Positions 43,602 through 52,960 of a stretch of DNA of 61,233 bases are shown here, in pieces (position 1 is the stretch's first letter; the number at the start of each line of letters is the position of its first letter). The position numbers and the translations under genes are program-made. The notes under the pieces are model-generated. The model saw nothing but the letters and a program-made list of their open reading frames with translations, was not told the origin of the DNA and did no database searches. This stretch comes from an uncultured Clostridia bacterium (GTDB taxonomy: Bacteria; Bacillota; Clostridia; TANB77; CAG-508), in assembly GCA_934155165.1 (NCBI GenBank), contig CAKPGS010000001.1, positions 1 through 61,233 on the forward strand. Direction: 5' to 3'.

Positions 43602-43982
43602 ATGACAAAATTAGTACGGTACAATGGAGAAAAAATATCTTATACAGGTTGCGATTCTCCAACAAATCTTGTAAATGGAAAAGTTTACGAAGTTCTACAG
43701 GAAATGGATCTTGGCTTTCAAACCAACTACACCTTAAAGGGAGTAAAAGGAGAATACAATTCTGTGTGGTTCGATGAAATTGAGATGCCAGTAGTTATGG
43801 CACTATCCAGTAAAAAACCGCAACTTCATAAACCACTAACTAATTTCTTGATTTTCGACAAATCTACAATTAGGCAGGTTATCCAAACTACTCCAATTCA
43901 AAATATTGAAAGAATTGAAGGAAATGTTTTTAAGGTTTTAACACAGAATACAATTTATATTGTTCAAGTTGTAGGTGATTAA
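43602..43982 (+). CDS. Unknown small protein with SH3-like N-terminus
   Basis: 126 residues with AGGAGG upstream. The first 65 residues (LVRYNGEKISYTG, NGKVYEVLQEM, YTLKGVKGEYNSVWFDEIE) have the strand-turn pattern of small SH3-like domains found in phage and mobile-element proteins. The rest is unremarkable. It is a single-gene unit with its own promoter, a leader hairpin and terminator, with less AT-biased codons than the neighbours. No family recognised. Confidence 0.7.
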   Translation: MTKLVRYNGEKISYTGCDSPTNLVNGKVYEVLQEMDLGFQTNYTLKGVKGEYNSVWFDEIEMPVVMALSSKKPQLHKPLTNFLIFDKSTIRQVIQTTPIQNIERIEGNVFKVLTQNTIYIVQVVGD

Positions 43983-44010
43983 TACAATTAAGACTTTTCT
44001 TTACAAACTA

Positions 44011-44043
44011 AAAACCTATTTAGATAATTCTAAATAGGTTTTT
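44011..44043. terminator. Terminator between the 43602 gene and rpmF
   Basis: AAAACCTATTTAGA and its complement around AATT, with T-rich ends on both strands. It serves the two convergent genes. Confidence 0.85.
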
Positions 44044-44055
44044 CTTTTTATTTAA

Positions 44056-44247
44056 TTAGTTTTCTTCAGCAACTTTAACTGCTACTGCTTTTCTACCATT
44101 GTAATATCCGCATTTTGTACATGCTCTATGTGCCATTATTGGTTCATGGCATTGTGGACATTCTGAAACGTTTGGTGTTTCTTTTTTCCATGTTGATCTT
44201 CTTGTATGTGTTCTTTGTTTTGACCATCTTCTTTTTGGTTGTGCCAT
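44056..44247 (-). CDS. rpmF: Ribosomal protein bL32
   Basis: 63 residues. Start AQPKRRWSKQRTHTRRSTWK is the bL32 pattern, and two CxxC pairs (CPQC and CTKC) form a zinc ribbon, so it is the zinc-containing paralogue. The frequent upstream partner yceD is not present. Full length. Confidence 0.95.
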   Translation of the reverse strand: MAQPKRRWSKQRTHTRRSTWKKETPNVSECPQCHEPIMAHRACTKCGYYNGRKAVAVKVAEEN

Positions 44248-44372
44248 TTATATTCCCTCCTCTGCTAAGATATGTGTTTATATCTATTTTTAATTTTATC
44301 TATTTTAATTGTCACTATAAGAGTATACTAGCTTTTTGCCTTTTTGTCAATAGTTATTAAGTTTAAATCTTT

Positions 44373-45581
44373 TTATTTTAAAAGTTCCTGTGCTTTTTGT
44401 AATTGTGTATCATCTTTTTCTTCAACTGTTAGCACGTTTTTTACTGTTTCTGGTAAGTTTACTGTTTCATCTGGTTCTATTCCCACTTTATTTATTTTAG
44501 TTTTGTTTGGTGTAAAGTATTCATTTGTTGTAATTTTTATTCCTGTTCCATCTTGCAATGTTAATACTTCTTGTATTACACCTTTTCCATAAGATTTCGT
44601 ACCAACAATTTTTGCTATTCCGTTATCTCGTAATGCTCCTGCTAATATTTCTGAAGCACTTGCTGTATTTTCATTTATTAAAACTACTACTGGTACATTT
44701 ATATATTTGCTTTGTTTTGCTTTTCTTATTTCTTCTTTTTCTTTTTTATCTACTGTTATTAGTAGTTTAGAATCTTTATCTGTAAAATAATCTGCAATAT
44801 TAAGAGCTTCTTCAACTAATCCTCCACCGTTATTACGTAAATCTACTACCAAAGCTTTTATATTTTTATTTGCATTTAATTCATCATATTTTTGTTTGAA
44901 TTCATCTGCACAACCTTCATCAAAAGTTGAAAGTTTTAAGTATCCAATGTTATTATCTAGTGTTTTGCTTTCTACATGATTTATTTTTATATTTTCTCTT
45001 TTAATTTCTAATTCTAAACTTTCTGTTCCCCTTATAATTCCTAATTTAACAGTTGTTCCAACTTCACCTTTTATCTTGTTAGCAGCTTCTGTCATTTGTT
45101 CTCCTGTATATTCAACTCCATCAACTTTAGAAATTATATCTCCTGGTTGTATTCCTGCATTATAAGCTGGTGTCCCCTCTATTGGTGTTAATACTTTTAT
45201 TACATTGTTTTCTGTATCTTTCACCATATAAATTCCAATTCCTGTGAAGTTACCTAAGGTATCTTCTTCAAAACTGTCCATTTCTTCTTTAGTATAGTAT
45301 TCTGTGTATTCATCTCCTATAGCTTCTATATATCCTTTCAAAGCTCCCTCTTTTAACTTTTCTTCATCAACATCTCCAAGGTAATATTCATCAATTATTT
45401 TCTTGAATTTAGATATTGATTTTTCCAAATCAGTTGCTTCTGATGAGCTTGTTACTTTTATTGAATTTCCATTTATTGCATAATTATAAACAATTACAGA
45501 TGTAATTAGTGCTGTTACAAGTGCTGTTACAAATATAAGCATTATAATTTTATAAATCTTTTGTTTTTTATTTTCTTCCAT
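44373..45581 (-). CDS. ctpA: C-terminal processing peptidase, S41 family
   Basis: 402 residues. One N-terminal membrane helix, a PDZ domain (GIGIYMVKDTENNVIKV, GDIISKVDGVEYTG) and the S41 peptidase domain with the catalytic Ser in TASASEILAGAL and Lys in GTKSYGKGVIQ. Exported, membrane-anchored serine protease that trims C-termini; in spore formers paralogues (CtpB) also act in sporulation signalling. A C-terminal region after the catalytic core is short. Confidence 0.93.
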   Translation of the reverse strand: MEENKKQKIYKIIMLIFVTALVTALITSVIVYNYAINGNSIKVTSSSEATDLEKSISKFKKIIDEYYLGDVDEEKLKEGALKGYIEAIGDEYTEYYTKEEMDSFEEDTLGNFTGIGIYMVKDTENNVIKVLTPIEGTPAYNAGIQPGDIISKVDGVEYTGEQMTEAANKIKGEVGTTVKLGIIRGTESLELEIKRENIKINHVESKTLDNNIGYLKLSTFDEGCADEFKQKYDELNANKNIKALVVDLRNNGGGLVEEALNIADYFTDKDSKLLITVDKKEKEEIRKAKQSKYINVPVVVLINENTASASEILAGALRDNGIAKIVGTKSYGKGVIQEVLTLQDGTGIKITTNEYFTPNKTKINKVGIEPDETVNLPETVKNVLTVEEKDDTQLQKAQELLK

Positions 45582-45699
45582 AATTTCCTCCTAATTTTTA
45601 TTTCTTATGTATTATACTATAAAAATTTCATTTGTAGTATATTTTTTTGTTTTTTTATTATATTTTGTTTTGTGAAACATCTATCTACATTGTTTGATA

Positions 45700-46506
45700 T
45701 TATTTGAATTTTTCTATTTTAATTATTTGTTTTCCTTTTTTTGATGTTCCTGTTTGCTTTTTTACTACAAATCTTCCTTTTCCTCTTATTGTTATTGTGT
45801 CTTCTATTTTTATTTCTTTTGAAGTTTTGGTTTCTACCATATAATTTACTAGAACTCTTTCAGATGTTATAAATGTAGTTGCTTTGTTTCTTGATGCATT
45901 TGCAAGTTCTGCTACTATACTATCTAATCTTAAAGACGGCACTATTATTGTTATCTCTTCTTTTTGTATATTTGGTTTTCTTAAGTTTTCTATTTCTATT
46001 TGTTTTATTTTGCTTTTTGAAAATCTTTTTAGTTCTGGTAAGTTTTGTAGTAAAAATTTTAGTACATCTGGTTTTACTAAAATATCTGCTCCATCATCTG
46101 CTACAACTATATCTCCGATTTTTTCTCTTTTTACTCCAAGTTTCATTAAGCCACTTAAATAGTTTTTGTGTACATACTTTCCATGCATTTCATTTGGCAA
46201 TTCAATTCTTACAGTGTTTATGTATTGATTACAATTCGGAATTTTTTCTTGAAATATGTTTTCTAGTTTTTCAGGATAAAATATTATTAATTTTCTTTCT
46301 GCAGTCTCAAATCCACCATATATAATATAATTTTCTTCTTGTATTTTATTTAATATTTCTTTTATTATTTTTTGTTCATACATATTTAAAAAATCTGTTG
46401 TTTCTATTCTATTTTTTTCTTTTACAAATTTTATTTTATCTAGTACTTTAGAAATTAACAATTTTTCTTCTTCATTATATTTTTTTAATAATTCTTGCTT
46501 ATTCAT
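45700..46506 (-). CDS. ylmH: YlmH-like S4-domain RNA-binding protein
   Basis: 268 residues. An N-terminal helical region, a central YlmH domain (GGFETAERKLIIFYPE, NYLSGLMKLGVKREKIGDIVV) and a C-terminal S4 domain (DSIVAELANASRNKATTFI, DTITIRGKGRFVV). Homologues act in ribosome-associated quality control (RqcP-like) and near the division operon. Here it follows dxs by 7 bases. Confidence 0.88.
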   Translation of the reverse strand: MNKQELLKKYNEEEKLLISKVLDKIKFVKEKNRIETTDFLNMYEQKIIKEILNKIQEENYIIYGGFETAERKLIIFYPEKLENIFQEKIPNCNQYINTVRIELPNEMHGKYVHKNYLSGLMKLGVKREKIGDIVVADDGADILVKPDVLKFLLQNLPELKRFSKSKIKQIEIENLRKPNIQKEEITIIVPSLRLDSIVAELANASRNKATTFITSERVLVNYMVETKTSKEIKIEDTITIRGKGRFVVKKQTGTSKKGKQIIKIEKFK

Positions 46507-46513
46507 TTATCAC

Positions 46514-48391
46514 CTATACATATAAACTTTTTTCTAATATTTTAGCACAGTTATTTGCAATGTTTTCAGCATCTAAGCCATATATTTTTTCTAATTCTTG
46601 TGGTGTTCCGTGTTTTATGAATTTATCTGGATAACCAATTTTTTTAACTTTAGATTGTATATCTTTTTCTACTATTAATTCTTCTATTTTTGTACCTAAA
46701 GCTCCTTCTATAATATTGTCTTCTATTGTTATTGCAGCTTTTGTTTTATTTATTGAATTGACTATTGTTTCTTCATCCAACGGTTTTAGAAATCTTGCAT
46801 TTATTATTTCTGCATTAATTCCTTTTTGTTCAAGAATATTTGCTACTTCCATAGCTCTTGCTACCATTTTTCCTATAGCTATTATAGATATATCTTCTCC
46901 GTTTTTTATTATTTCTGCTTTTCCTTGCTGTATCTCTTTTGGTTCATCAAATTTAATTTTAGCTTCTCCACCTCTAGGGTATCTTATTAAAATTGGTTTT
47001 TGGGCTTTAACTGCATATTCCATCATTTGCTCTAATTCTTTAAAATCTTTTGGTGCTAATATTTCTAAATTTGGAACAATATTAAAGAAAGATAAATCAT
47101 ATATTCCTTGATGCGTTTCTCCATCATTTCCTACTATTCCTGCTCTATCTGCACACATTATTACAGGTAACTTTTGCAAACAAATGTCATGAATTACCTG
47201 GTCGTATGCTCTTTGGTAGAAGGTTGAATATATTGGAACTACTGGTATTAAACCGTTCTTGGCCATTCCTGCTGCCATTGCAATAGCATGTTGTTCCGCA
47301 ATTCCTGCATCAAAAAATCTTTCTGGAAATTCTTTGCTGAATTTTGAAAGTCCTGTTCCATCTTTCATTGATGCTGTAATTGCAACTATTCTTTTATTTT
47401 TCTTTGCTAGTTCAATTAATTTGTCTCCAAATGCTTTTGAATAATCTTTCGGCTTTTCTTTTTTTGGTGTTCCATCTTTTATATTAAAACTTGATGTTGC
47501 ATGAAATTTATCTGGATTTTCTTCTGCCGGTTTATAGCCTTTTCCTTTTTTAGTTACTACATGTATTAATATTGGGCCTTCTAAGTTTTTAGCAATTTTT
47601 AATATGCTTTCCATTTTTTCTATATCGTGTCCATTAACTGGTCCAATATATCTAAATCCCATATCTTCAAACATCATATTAGGTATTAATAATTGCTTTA
47701 AACTATATTTAATTTTTCTTACAATATGTATTATTTTATTGCCTATATATGGTATTTTTTGGACTACTTTTTTTATATAATTATTAGATTTTGTATAGAA
47801 TTTTCTTGTTCTTACTCTATTTAGGAACATAGCAATTCCACCAACGTTTTTAGAAATACTCATCTCATTATCATTTAATATAACAATTAAATTTGTTTTT
47901 GAACTTCCTGCATCGTTTAAAGCTTCTAATGCCATTCCTCCTGTTAAGGCTCCATCTCCTATTACCGCAATGCATGAGTATTTTTCATTTTTTATATCTC
48001 GTGCTTTTGCCATTCCAAGTGCAACAGAAATAGATGTACTACTATGTCCTGTATTAAAGCAATCTGCTTCGTTTTCTTCAACTTTTGGGAAACCTGCTAT
48101 ACCATTTAATTGCCTTAAAGTTTTTAGTTCTTCTTTTCTTCCTGTTAAAATTTTATGTACATAAGTTTGATGACCTACATCCCAAACTATTTTATCTTCT
48201 GGCAAATCAAAAACACTGTGCAGGGCTATTGTAAGTTCCACTACCCCTAAATTAGAAGCTAAATGACCACCATTTTCAGATACAACTTCTATAATGTATT
48301 TTCTTATTTCATCACTTAATTGATATTTTTTGTTATAACTTAATTTTTTTAAATCTTTTGTATTGTTTATATTGTCTATTAGTTTTTTCAT
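46514..48391 (-). CDS. dxs: 1-deoxy-D-xylulose-5-phosphate synthase
   Basis: 625 residues. Thiamine diphosphate-dependent first enzyme of the MEP isoprenoid pathway. Visible: TPP motif GDGALTGGMALEALNDAG...NDNEMSISKN, and the transketolase-like C-terminal half with RYPRGG and GIAEQHAIAMAAGMAKNGL. Complete. A polyprenol/diacylglycerol kinase-like gene lies upstream, suggesting a link to isoprenoid lipid use. Confidence 0.96.
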   Translation of the reverse strand: MKKLIDNINNTKDLKKLSYNKKYQLSDEIRKYIIEVVSENGGHLASNLGVVELTIALHSVFDLPEDKIVWDVGHQTYVHKILTGRKEELKTLRQLNGIAGFPKVEENEADCFNTGHSSTSISVALGMAKARDIKNEKYSCIAVIGDGALTGGMALEALNDAGSSKTNLIVILNDNEMSISKNVGGIAMFLNRVRTRKFYTKSNNYIKKVVQKIPYIGNKIIHIVRKIKYSLKQLLIPNMMFEDMGFRYIGPVNGHDIEKMESILKIAKNLEGPILIHVVTKKGKGYKPAEENPDKFHATSSFNIKDGTPKKEKPKDYSKAFGDKLIELAKKNKRIVAITASMKDGTGLSKFSKEFPERFFDAGIAEQHAIAMAAGMAKNGLIPVVPIYSTFYQRAYDQVIHDICLQKLPVIMCADRAGIVGNDGETHQGIYDLSFFNIVPNLEILAPKDFKELEQMMEYAVKAQKPILIRYPRGGEAKIKFDEPKEIQQGKAEIIKNGEDISIIAIGKMVARAMEVANILEQKGINAEIINARFLKPLDEETIVNSINKTKAAITIEDNIIEGALGTKIEELIVEKDIQSKVKKIGYPDKFIKHGTPQELEKIYGLDAENIANNCAKILEKSLYV

Positions 48392-48472
48392 TTTCTTCCT
48401 TCTTTATTTAATATATTATATGTTTTTTATTTATTATATAATTTCAAATTATCATTTTATTAAGGATGAAAA

Positions 48473-48670
48473 ATGAATAAAAATCAATATTTCGAATGTG
48501 ATTGGAGAGAGTGTATAGCTTCTTATAAATTTCAAATGAGGAAGCGATGGCTTGCGGAGCAAGAGCAGCGAGAGGCTCGTTTGAATATTTATTTAGAAGC
48601 TTTAACAAACACATTGAGCCAAGAAATATTTATTTTTATTGCATTTTTCATCTGTTATAATATTATTTGA
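48473..48670 (+). CDS. Possible small plus-strand gene, unknown
   Basis: 65 residues, ATG preceded by AAGGATG. The middle (EQEQREARLNIYLEAL) is charged and its DNA is markedly less AT-rich than the surrounding genes, while the last 18 residues are hydrophobic. It ends 3 bases before the convergent gene at 48673. It may be a real small membrane-associated protein or a chance frame; the ribosome binding site and composition give modest support. Confidence 0.4.
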   Translation: MNKNQYFECDWRECIASYKFQMRKRWLAEQEQREARLNIYLEALTNTLSQEIFIFIAFFICYNII

Positions 48671-48672
48671 AT

Positions 48673-49323
48673 TCACATACATAAATATGTTAGTAAACAT
48701 GAAATTACTGGCACTGTTATGTTGTCTGTTCCTTTTATTGAAACTGCTTCTATTATTGTCATTATTGTTGCTATTAGTATTGATTTTATAATCCACATGT
48801 TTACTCCATAAAATACCATAAAGATTGCTGTTATTATTAGTGTAATTATAAACATTGTTAATGATCCTGCTATTGTTTTTGTGGTGTTTCCTATTTTGTA
48901 TTGTTTGCTTTTTACTTTTTTTCCAACTATTGCAGCAAACCCATCTCCGAAACCCATTGTGAATACTCCAACTAAGCCTAGTTCTGGTTTATTTATAATG
49001 AATGTTAATATTATTAGAATTAATAAAGATAGTGCATAGTATACTGTTCCATAACCATCTTTTTTTTCTTCTTCTCTTTCCATTACTTTTATTAAGTCTT
49101 TTTTTACAGATATATAATTTAATATAACAAATGTTATTGGTGGTATTATAGCAAACCATATATTATCGAAAAATGCTATTGCAATTATCCACCAAAATGA
49201 AAGTACTATATGTATGTATTTTCTACTTGCTTCTTTTCCTTTTTTTTCTACAAGTTTTGCAGATATTATTACTGCAAACACAAATATATATGATACTATT
49301 ATTCCTATTATATTTTTTAGCAT
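48673..49323 (-). CDS. Polyprenol/diacylglycerol kinase-like membrane protein (CTP-dependent type)
   Basis: 216 residues with about six membrane helices. Family signature GFGDGFAAIVGKKVK followed by TTKTIAGSLTMF matches dolichol, phytol and CTP-dependent diacylglycerol kinases, which share this fold with phosphatidate cytidylyltransferases. The likely substrate in a bacterium is undecaprenol, diacylglycerol or a phytol-like alcohol; it cannot be chosen from sequence. An adjacent dxs fits isoprenoid alcohol use. Confidence 0.8.
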   Translation of the reverse strand: MLKNIIGIIVSYIFVFAVIISAKLVEKKGKEASRKYIHIVLSFWWIIAIAFFDNIWFAIIPPITFVILNYISVKKDLIKVMEREEEKKDGYGTVYYALSLLILIILTFIINKPELGLVGVFTMGFGDGFAAIVGKKVKSKQYKIGNTTKTIAGSLTMFIITLIITAIFMVFYGVNMWIIKSILIATIMTIIEAVSIKGTDNITVPVISCLLTYLCM

Positions 49324-49414
49324 TTTTATTTTTCCTTTCTTTTTTGCTTTATTATAATACCATATTTTTTTTTATTTTTAAAGACATATTAGAAATTTCC
49401 TATACATAAAAATT

Positions 49415-49438
49415 AGGCGACCAATGGTCGCCCCTACA
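49415..49438 (-). repeat. TGTAGGGGC palindromic repeat, copy 6
   Basis: Minus-strand TGTAGGGGCGACCATTGG followed by TCGCCT, identical to copy 7 at 58360. It lies in the gap between clpX and the kinase-like gene. Confidence 0.85.
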
Positions 49439-49464
49439 ATGCTTTTATTATTCAAAATAGATTT

Positions 49465-50769
49465 TTATGCTGATTCGTTATTTTTTATTTTTGTCTTTGT
49501 TTTTTCGTTTTTTTCTTCATTTTTTAATACTATTATTGGTTTGTCTATTCCTTCTACTGTATTTTTTGTTATTATACATTTTTCTATTTGTGGATTTGAA
49601 GGTATTTCGTACATTATATCTCTCATTATGTCTTCTATTATTGAACGTAATCCTCTGGCTCCTGTTTTTCTTTCTATTGCCTTATTTACTATTGCTTCTA
49701 AAGAATCTTGTTCAAATTCTAGTTCTACATCGTCTAGTTTGAATAACTTTTTATATTGTTTTACTAATGCATTTTTTGGCTTTGTTACAATATCTATTAA
49801 TGCTTGTTTGTCTAATTCATTTAATGTTGCTATTATTGGCAATCTTCCTACGAATTCTGGTATTAATCCAAATTTTAATAAATCTTGTGGTAGCATTTCT
49901 TTAAATACTTCTGCTCTATTTTTTTCTGTTTTATCTTGTATTTGTGCTCCAAATCCTATTGTTTTTTTGCCAGTTCTTTGTTCTATTATTTTTTCTAATC
50001 CCTCAAAGGCTCCACCGCATATAAATAATATGTTTTCTGTGTTTATTTGTAATAGTTCTTGATGTGGATGTTTTCTTCCTCCTTGTGGTGGTACAGATGC
50101 TGTTGTTCCTTCTACAATTTTTAGTAATGCTTGTTGTACACCTTCTCCACTAACATCTCTTGTAATTGAAGGATTTTCGCTTTTTCTTGATATTTTATCA
50201 ATTTCATCTATATATATTATTCCACGTTCTGCTTTTTCTATATCGTAGTCTGCTGCTTGAATTAATTTTAGTAAAATATTTTCAACATCTTCTCCTACAT
50301 ATCCTGCTTCTGTAAGTGTTGTTGCATCTGCTATTGCAAATGGAACATTTAATATTTTAGCAAGTGTTTGTGCTAGTAATGTTTTTCCACATCCTGTTGG
50401 ACCTAATAGCAAAATATTGCTTTTTTGTATTTCTACATCATCTTTTTTATTTTTGTCGTTTTGTAAACTTTTAATTCTTTTGTAGTGATTATACACTGCA
50501 ACAGATAATGTTTTTTTTGCTTCTTCTTGACCTATTACATATTCATCTAAAACATCTTTTATTTCTTTTGGTGTTGGTACTGTTTCGTTATTTATTGTAT
50601 ATTTTTCGTCGTCTTCATCCTCGTATATATCATTTTCTACTATATTTGAACAAACATCTATGCATTCGTTACAAATATATACTCCAGGACCTGCAACTAT
50701 TCTTTCTACTTCATCTTGCATTTTTCCACAAAATGAGCATTTTACGTTGCTAGTACTCTTCTTTGCCAT
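49465..50769 (-). CDS. clpX: ATP-dependent protease ATP-binding subunit ClpX
   Basis: 434 residues. An N-terminal C4 zinc-binding domain (CSFCGK, CNECIDVC), the AAA+ domain with Walker A GPTGCGKT, Walker B and sensor motifs (IDEIDKI), and the IGF loop (KKTIGFGAQ) that docks on ClpP. It unfolds substrates for ClpP. The order tig-clpP-clpX on the minus strand is conserved across bacteria. Confidence 0.97.
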   Translation of the reverse strand: MAKKSTSNVKCSFCGKMQDEVERIVAGPGVYICNECIDVCSNIVENDIYEDEDDEKYTINNETVPTPKEIKDVLDEYVIGQEEAKKTLSVAVYNHYKRIKSLQNDKNKKDDVEIQKSNILLLGPTGCGKTLLAQTLAKILNVPFAIADATTLTEAGYVGEDVENILLKLIQAADYDIEKAERGIIYIDEIDKISRKSENPSITRDVSGEGVQQALLKIVEGTTASVPPQGGRKHPHQELLQINTENILFICGGAFEGLEKIIEQRTGKKTIGFGAQIQDKTEKNRAEVFKEMLPQDLLKFGLIPEFVGRLPIIATLNELDKQALIDIVTKPKNALVKQYKKLFKLDDVELEFEQDSLEAIVNKAIERKTGARGLRSIIEDIMRDIMYEIPSNPQIEKCIITKNTVEGIDKPIIVLKNEEKNEKTKTKIKNNESA

Positions 50770-50792
50770 TATTACACTCTCCTTTTAAGGTT

Positions 50793-51398
50793 TTATATTC
50801 TTTTTTCCATTATTCCATCTATTAATCCATATTTTAGAGCTTCTTCAGCTGTCATGTAGTTGTCTCTTTCTGTGTCTTTTTGAATTGTTTCTAAACTTTG
50901 ACCTGTTCTATCACTTAATAATTTGTTTAATTTTTCTCTTGTTTTTACCATATGGTCTGCATGAATTTTTATTTCTGTTGTTTGCCCTGAAAGTCCACCA
51001 CCTGCTATTAATGGTTGGTGAATTAATATTTCTGCATTTGGTGTTGCATATCTTTTTCCTTTTTCTCCTGATGCTAATAATACAGCTCCCATACTTGCTG
51101 CCATTCCGACACATATAGTTGAAACAGGACATTTTATGTAGTTCATTGTGTCTACAATTCCCATTCCATCTGTAATTGATCCTCCTGGACTATTTATATA
51201 TAAGAATATTTCTTTTTCTGGGTCTTCTGATTCTAAGAATAATAATTGTGCTATTACTAAACTTGCTGTTGTTGCATCTACTTGTTCTCCTAAAAATATT
51301 ATTCTGTCTTTTAGTAATCTAGAGAATATATCATATGATCTTTCTCCTTTACTTGTTTGTTCTACAACATAAGGTACTAAACTATTTTTTTCTAACAT
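50793..51398 (-). CDS. clpP: ATP-dependent Clp protease proteolytic subunit
   Basis: 201 residues. Catalytic Ser lies in GMAASMGAVLLASG and His in PNAEILIHQP, with the Asp further on. The N-terminal gate and the ISPGGS-type strand (YINSPGGSITDGM) are present. It forms the tetradecameric protease chamber. Located 23 bases upstream of clpX. Confidence 0.97.
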   Translation of the reverse strand: MLEKNSLVPYVVEQTSKGERSYDIFSRLLKDRIIFLGEQVDATTASLVIAQLLFLESEDPEKEIFLYINSPGGSITDGMGIVDTMNYIKCPVSTICVGMAASMGAVLLASGEKGKRYATPNAEILIHQPLIAGGGLSGQTTEIKIHADHMVKTREKLNKLLSDRTGQSLETIQKDTERDNYMTAEEALKYGLIDGIMEKRI

Positions 51399-51445
51399 AA
51401 TTTTTCCTCCTTTTTAGTTTAGAATTTTTATAGTTTTATAAAAAA

Positions 51446-51503
51446 GGGTCGTAAAACTATTGAATATATTTTTATATTCTTAATTTTTTATACGACCCCT
51501 ACG
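51446..51503 (-). terminator. Terminator after tig, with the GTAGGGG end of the repeat family
   Basis: GGGTCGTA (51446-51453) and TACGACCC (51491-51498) form a stem around an AT-rich hairpin; the minus strand then runs into T. The flanking GTAGGGG matches the dispersed repeat family. It separates tig from clpP, so the two may be partly uncoupled. Confidence 0.65.
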
Positions 51504-51515
51504 ATTTTTATTTTC

Positions 51516-52799
51516 TTATTTTATTTTTGCATTTTTTACTATAAATTCTATTGTTTTTTCTGTTTTTAAGTTTTCTTTTAAATAATTTCTTAAAGATTCA
51601 TTTGATTTTAATTCGTCTTCTGTTTTTCCGTAGTTTTCAGCCATTTCTTTGATTTTTTCGTCTACTTCTTTATCGTCAGCTTCAATTTTTTCTTCATTAG
51701 CTACTGCTTCAATTACTAATCTAGATTTAACAGCATCTTTAGCTTGATCTTCATATTCTTTTCTGAATTCTTCTTTAGTTTTACCTATCATTTGTAGGTA
51801 CATATCTAAAGTTAATCCTTGATATTGCATTCTTTGTTCCATATCTTTTTCCATATGGTCAATTTCTGTTTCTATCATTCCTGATGGAATATCTATTTCA
51901 GTATTGTCGCAAACAGCTTTTATAGCTGTTTCTTCTGTTTCATATTTTGCTTTTTGTTCGTTTTCTTTTTCTAATTTTTCTTTAATGCTTTCTTTTAATT
52001 CTTTTAATGTATCAAATTCACTAACATCTTTAGCAAATTCATCATCTAATTCTGGTAATTCTTTTTTCTTTATTTCATGTAATTTAACTTTAAATGTTGC
52101 ATCTTTTCCAGCTAATTCTTTAGAGAAATATTCTTCTGGGAATTTAACATTTATGTCTTTTTCTTCGTCTATTTTCATTCCTATTATTTGGTCTTCAAAT
52201 CCTGGAATAAATGTGTTACTTCCTATTGTTAATTCATGACCTTCTGCTTTTCCACCTTCAAATGCTTTACCATCAACAAATCCTTCAAAATCTATAACAG
52301 TAATGTCTCCGTTTTCAACGGCTCTATCATCAACTGTTACCATTCTTGAATTTCTTTCTTGCATATGTCCTAATTCGTGGTTTATATCTTTGTCAGATAC
52401 ATTATACTCTACTTTTTTGATTTCTATACCTTTATATTTTCCTGGTTTTACTTCTGGTTTTGTTTGAACAACAGCTGTAAATATTAAGTCTTGTCCTTTT
52501 CCTATTTGTTTAACATCTAAGTCTGGATAACTTACTGCTGTAATGTTGCTTTCTCTTAATTCTTTGTCATATACTTCTTGTAATATCTCATTGAAAGTAT
52601 CTTCATAGAAAATTTCTTTTCCATAATATCTTTCTATTATATTCATTGGTGCTTTACCTTTTCTGAAACCTGGTATATTAAAATATTTAACTGTTTTGAA
52701 ATATACTTTTTTCATTGTTTCATCAAACTTTTTTGCTTCTACTGTAAATTCTAATTTTAATTCATTTTTGTTATCTGTTTTTTCAACTTTAATACTCAT
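51516..52799 (-). CDS. tig: Trigger factor
   Basis: 427 residues from the ATG at 52797-52799; the longer TTG frame has no suitable site. N-terminal ribosome-binding domain with the signature GFRKGKAP, a central FKBP-type PPIase domain (DGDITVIDFEGFVDGKAFEGG), and the C-terminal chaperone arms. It meets nascent chains at the ribosome exit. Preceded by a strong promoter. Confidence 0.95.
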   Translation of the reverse strand: MSIKVEKTDNKNELKLEFTVEAKKFDETMKKVYFKTVKYFNIPGFRKGKAPMNIIERYYGKEIFYEDTFNEILQEVYDKELRESNITAVSYPDLDVKQIGKGQDLIFTAVVQTKPEVKPGKYKGIEIKKVEYNVSDKDINHELGHMQERNSRMVTVDDRAVENGDITVIDFEGFVDGKAFEGGKAEGHELTIGSNTFIPGFEDQIIGMKIDEEKDINVKFPEEYFSKELAGKDATFKVKLHEIKKKELPELDDEFAKDVSEFDTLKELKESIKEKLEKENEQKAKYETEETAIKAVCDNTEIDIPSGMIETEIDHMEKDMEQRMQYQGLTLDMYLQMIGKTKEEFRKEYEDQAKDAVKSRLVIEAVANEEKIEADDKEVDEKIKEMAENYGKTEDELKSNESLRNYLKENLKTEKTIEFIVKNAKIK

Positions 52800-52840
52800 T
52801 TTTTTATTCAATCCTTTCAAGTTTTATAATAAGCTTTTAC

Positions 52841-52868
52841 ATTATATCACAAATTACTCATTTTGCAA
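52841..52868 (-). promoter_or_regulatory. Sigma-A promoter of tig-clpPX
   Basis: TTGCAA (52863-52868), 16-base spacer, extended TGATATAAT (-10 at 52841-52846), 36 bases before tig. Confidence 0.75.
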
Positions 52869-52885
52869 GGGTTTTATAAAATTAA

Positions 52886-52914
52886 TTGACTATCTTCGTT
52901 TTTTATACAATATA
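52886..52914 (+). promoter_or_regulatory. Promoter of the M14 peptidase gene
   Basis: TTGACT (52886-52891), 17-base spacer, AATATA (52909-52914); the -10 box is weak. It is divergent from tig. Confidence 0.5.
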
Positions 52915-52960
52915 AAAGAATATAATTAAAGTTTTAGCATATATTTATTTAGGTGATTTT

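Noticed and set aside
49424..50062. 212-residue plus-strand frame opposite clpX
   Set aside because: Hydrophobic shadow of a conserved AAA+ gene.
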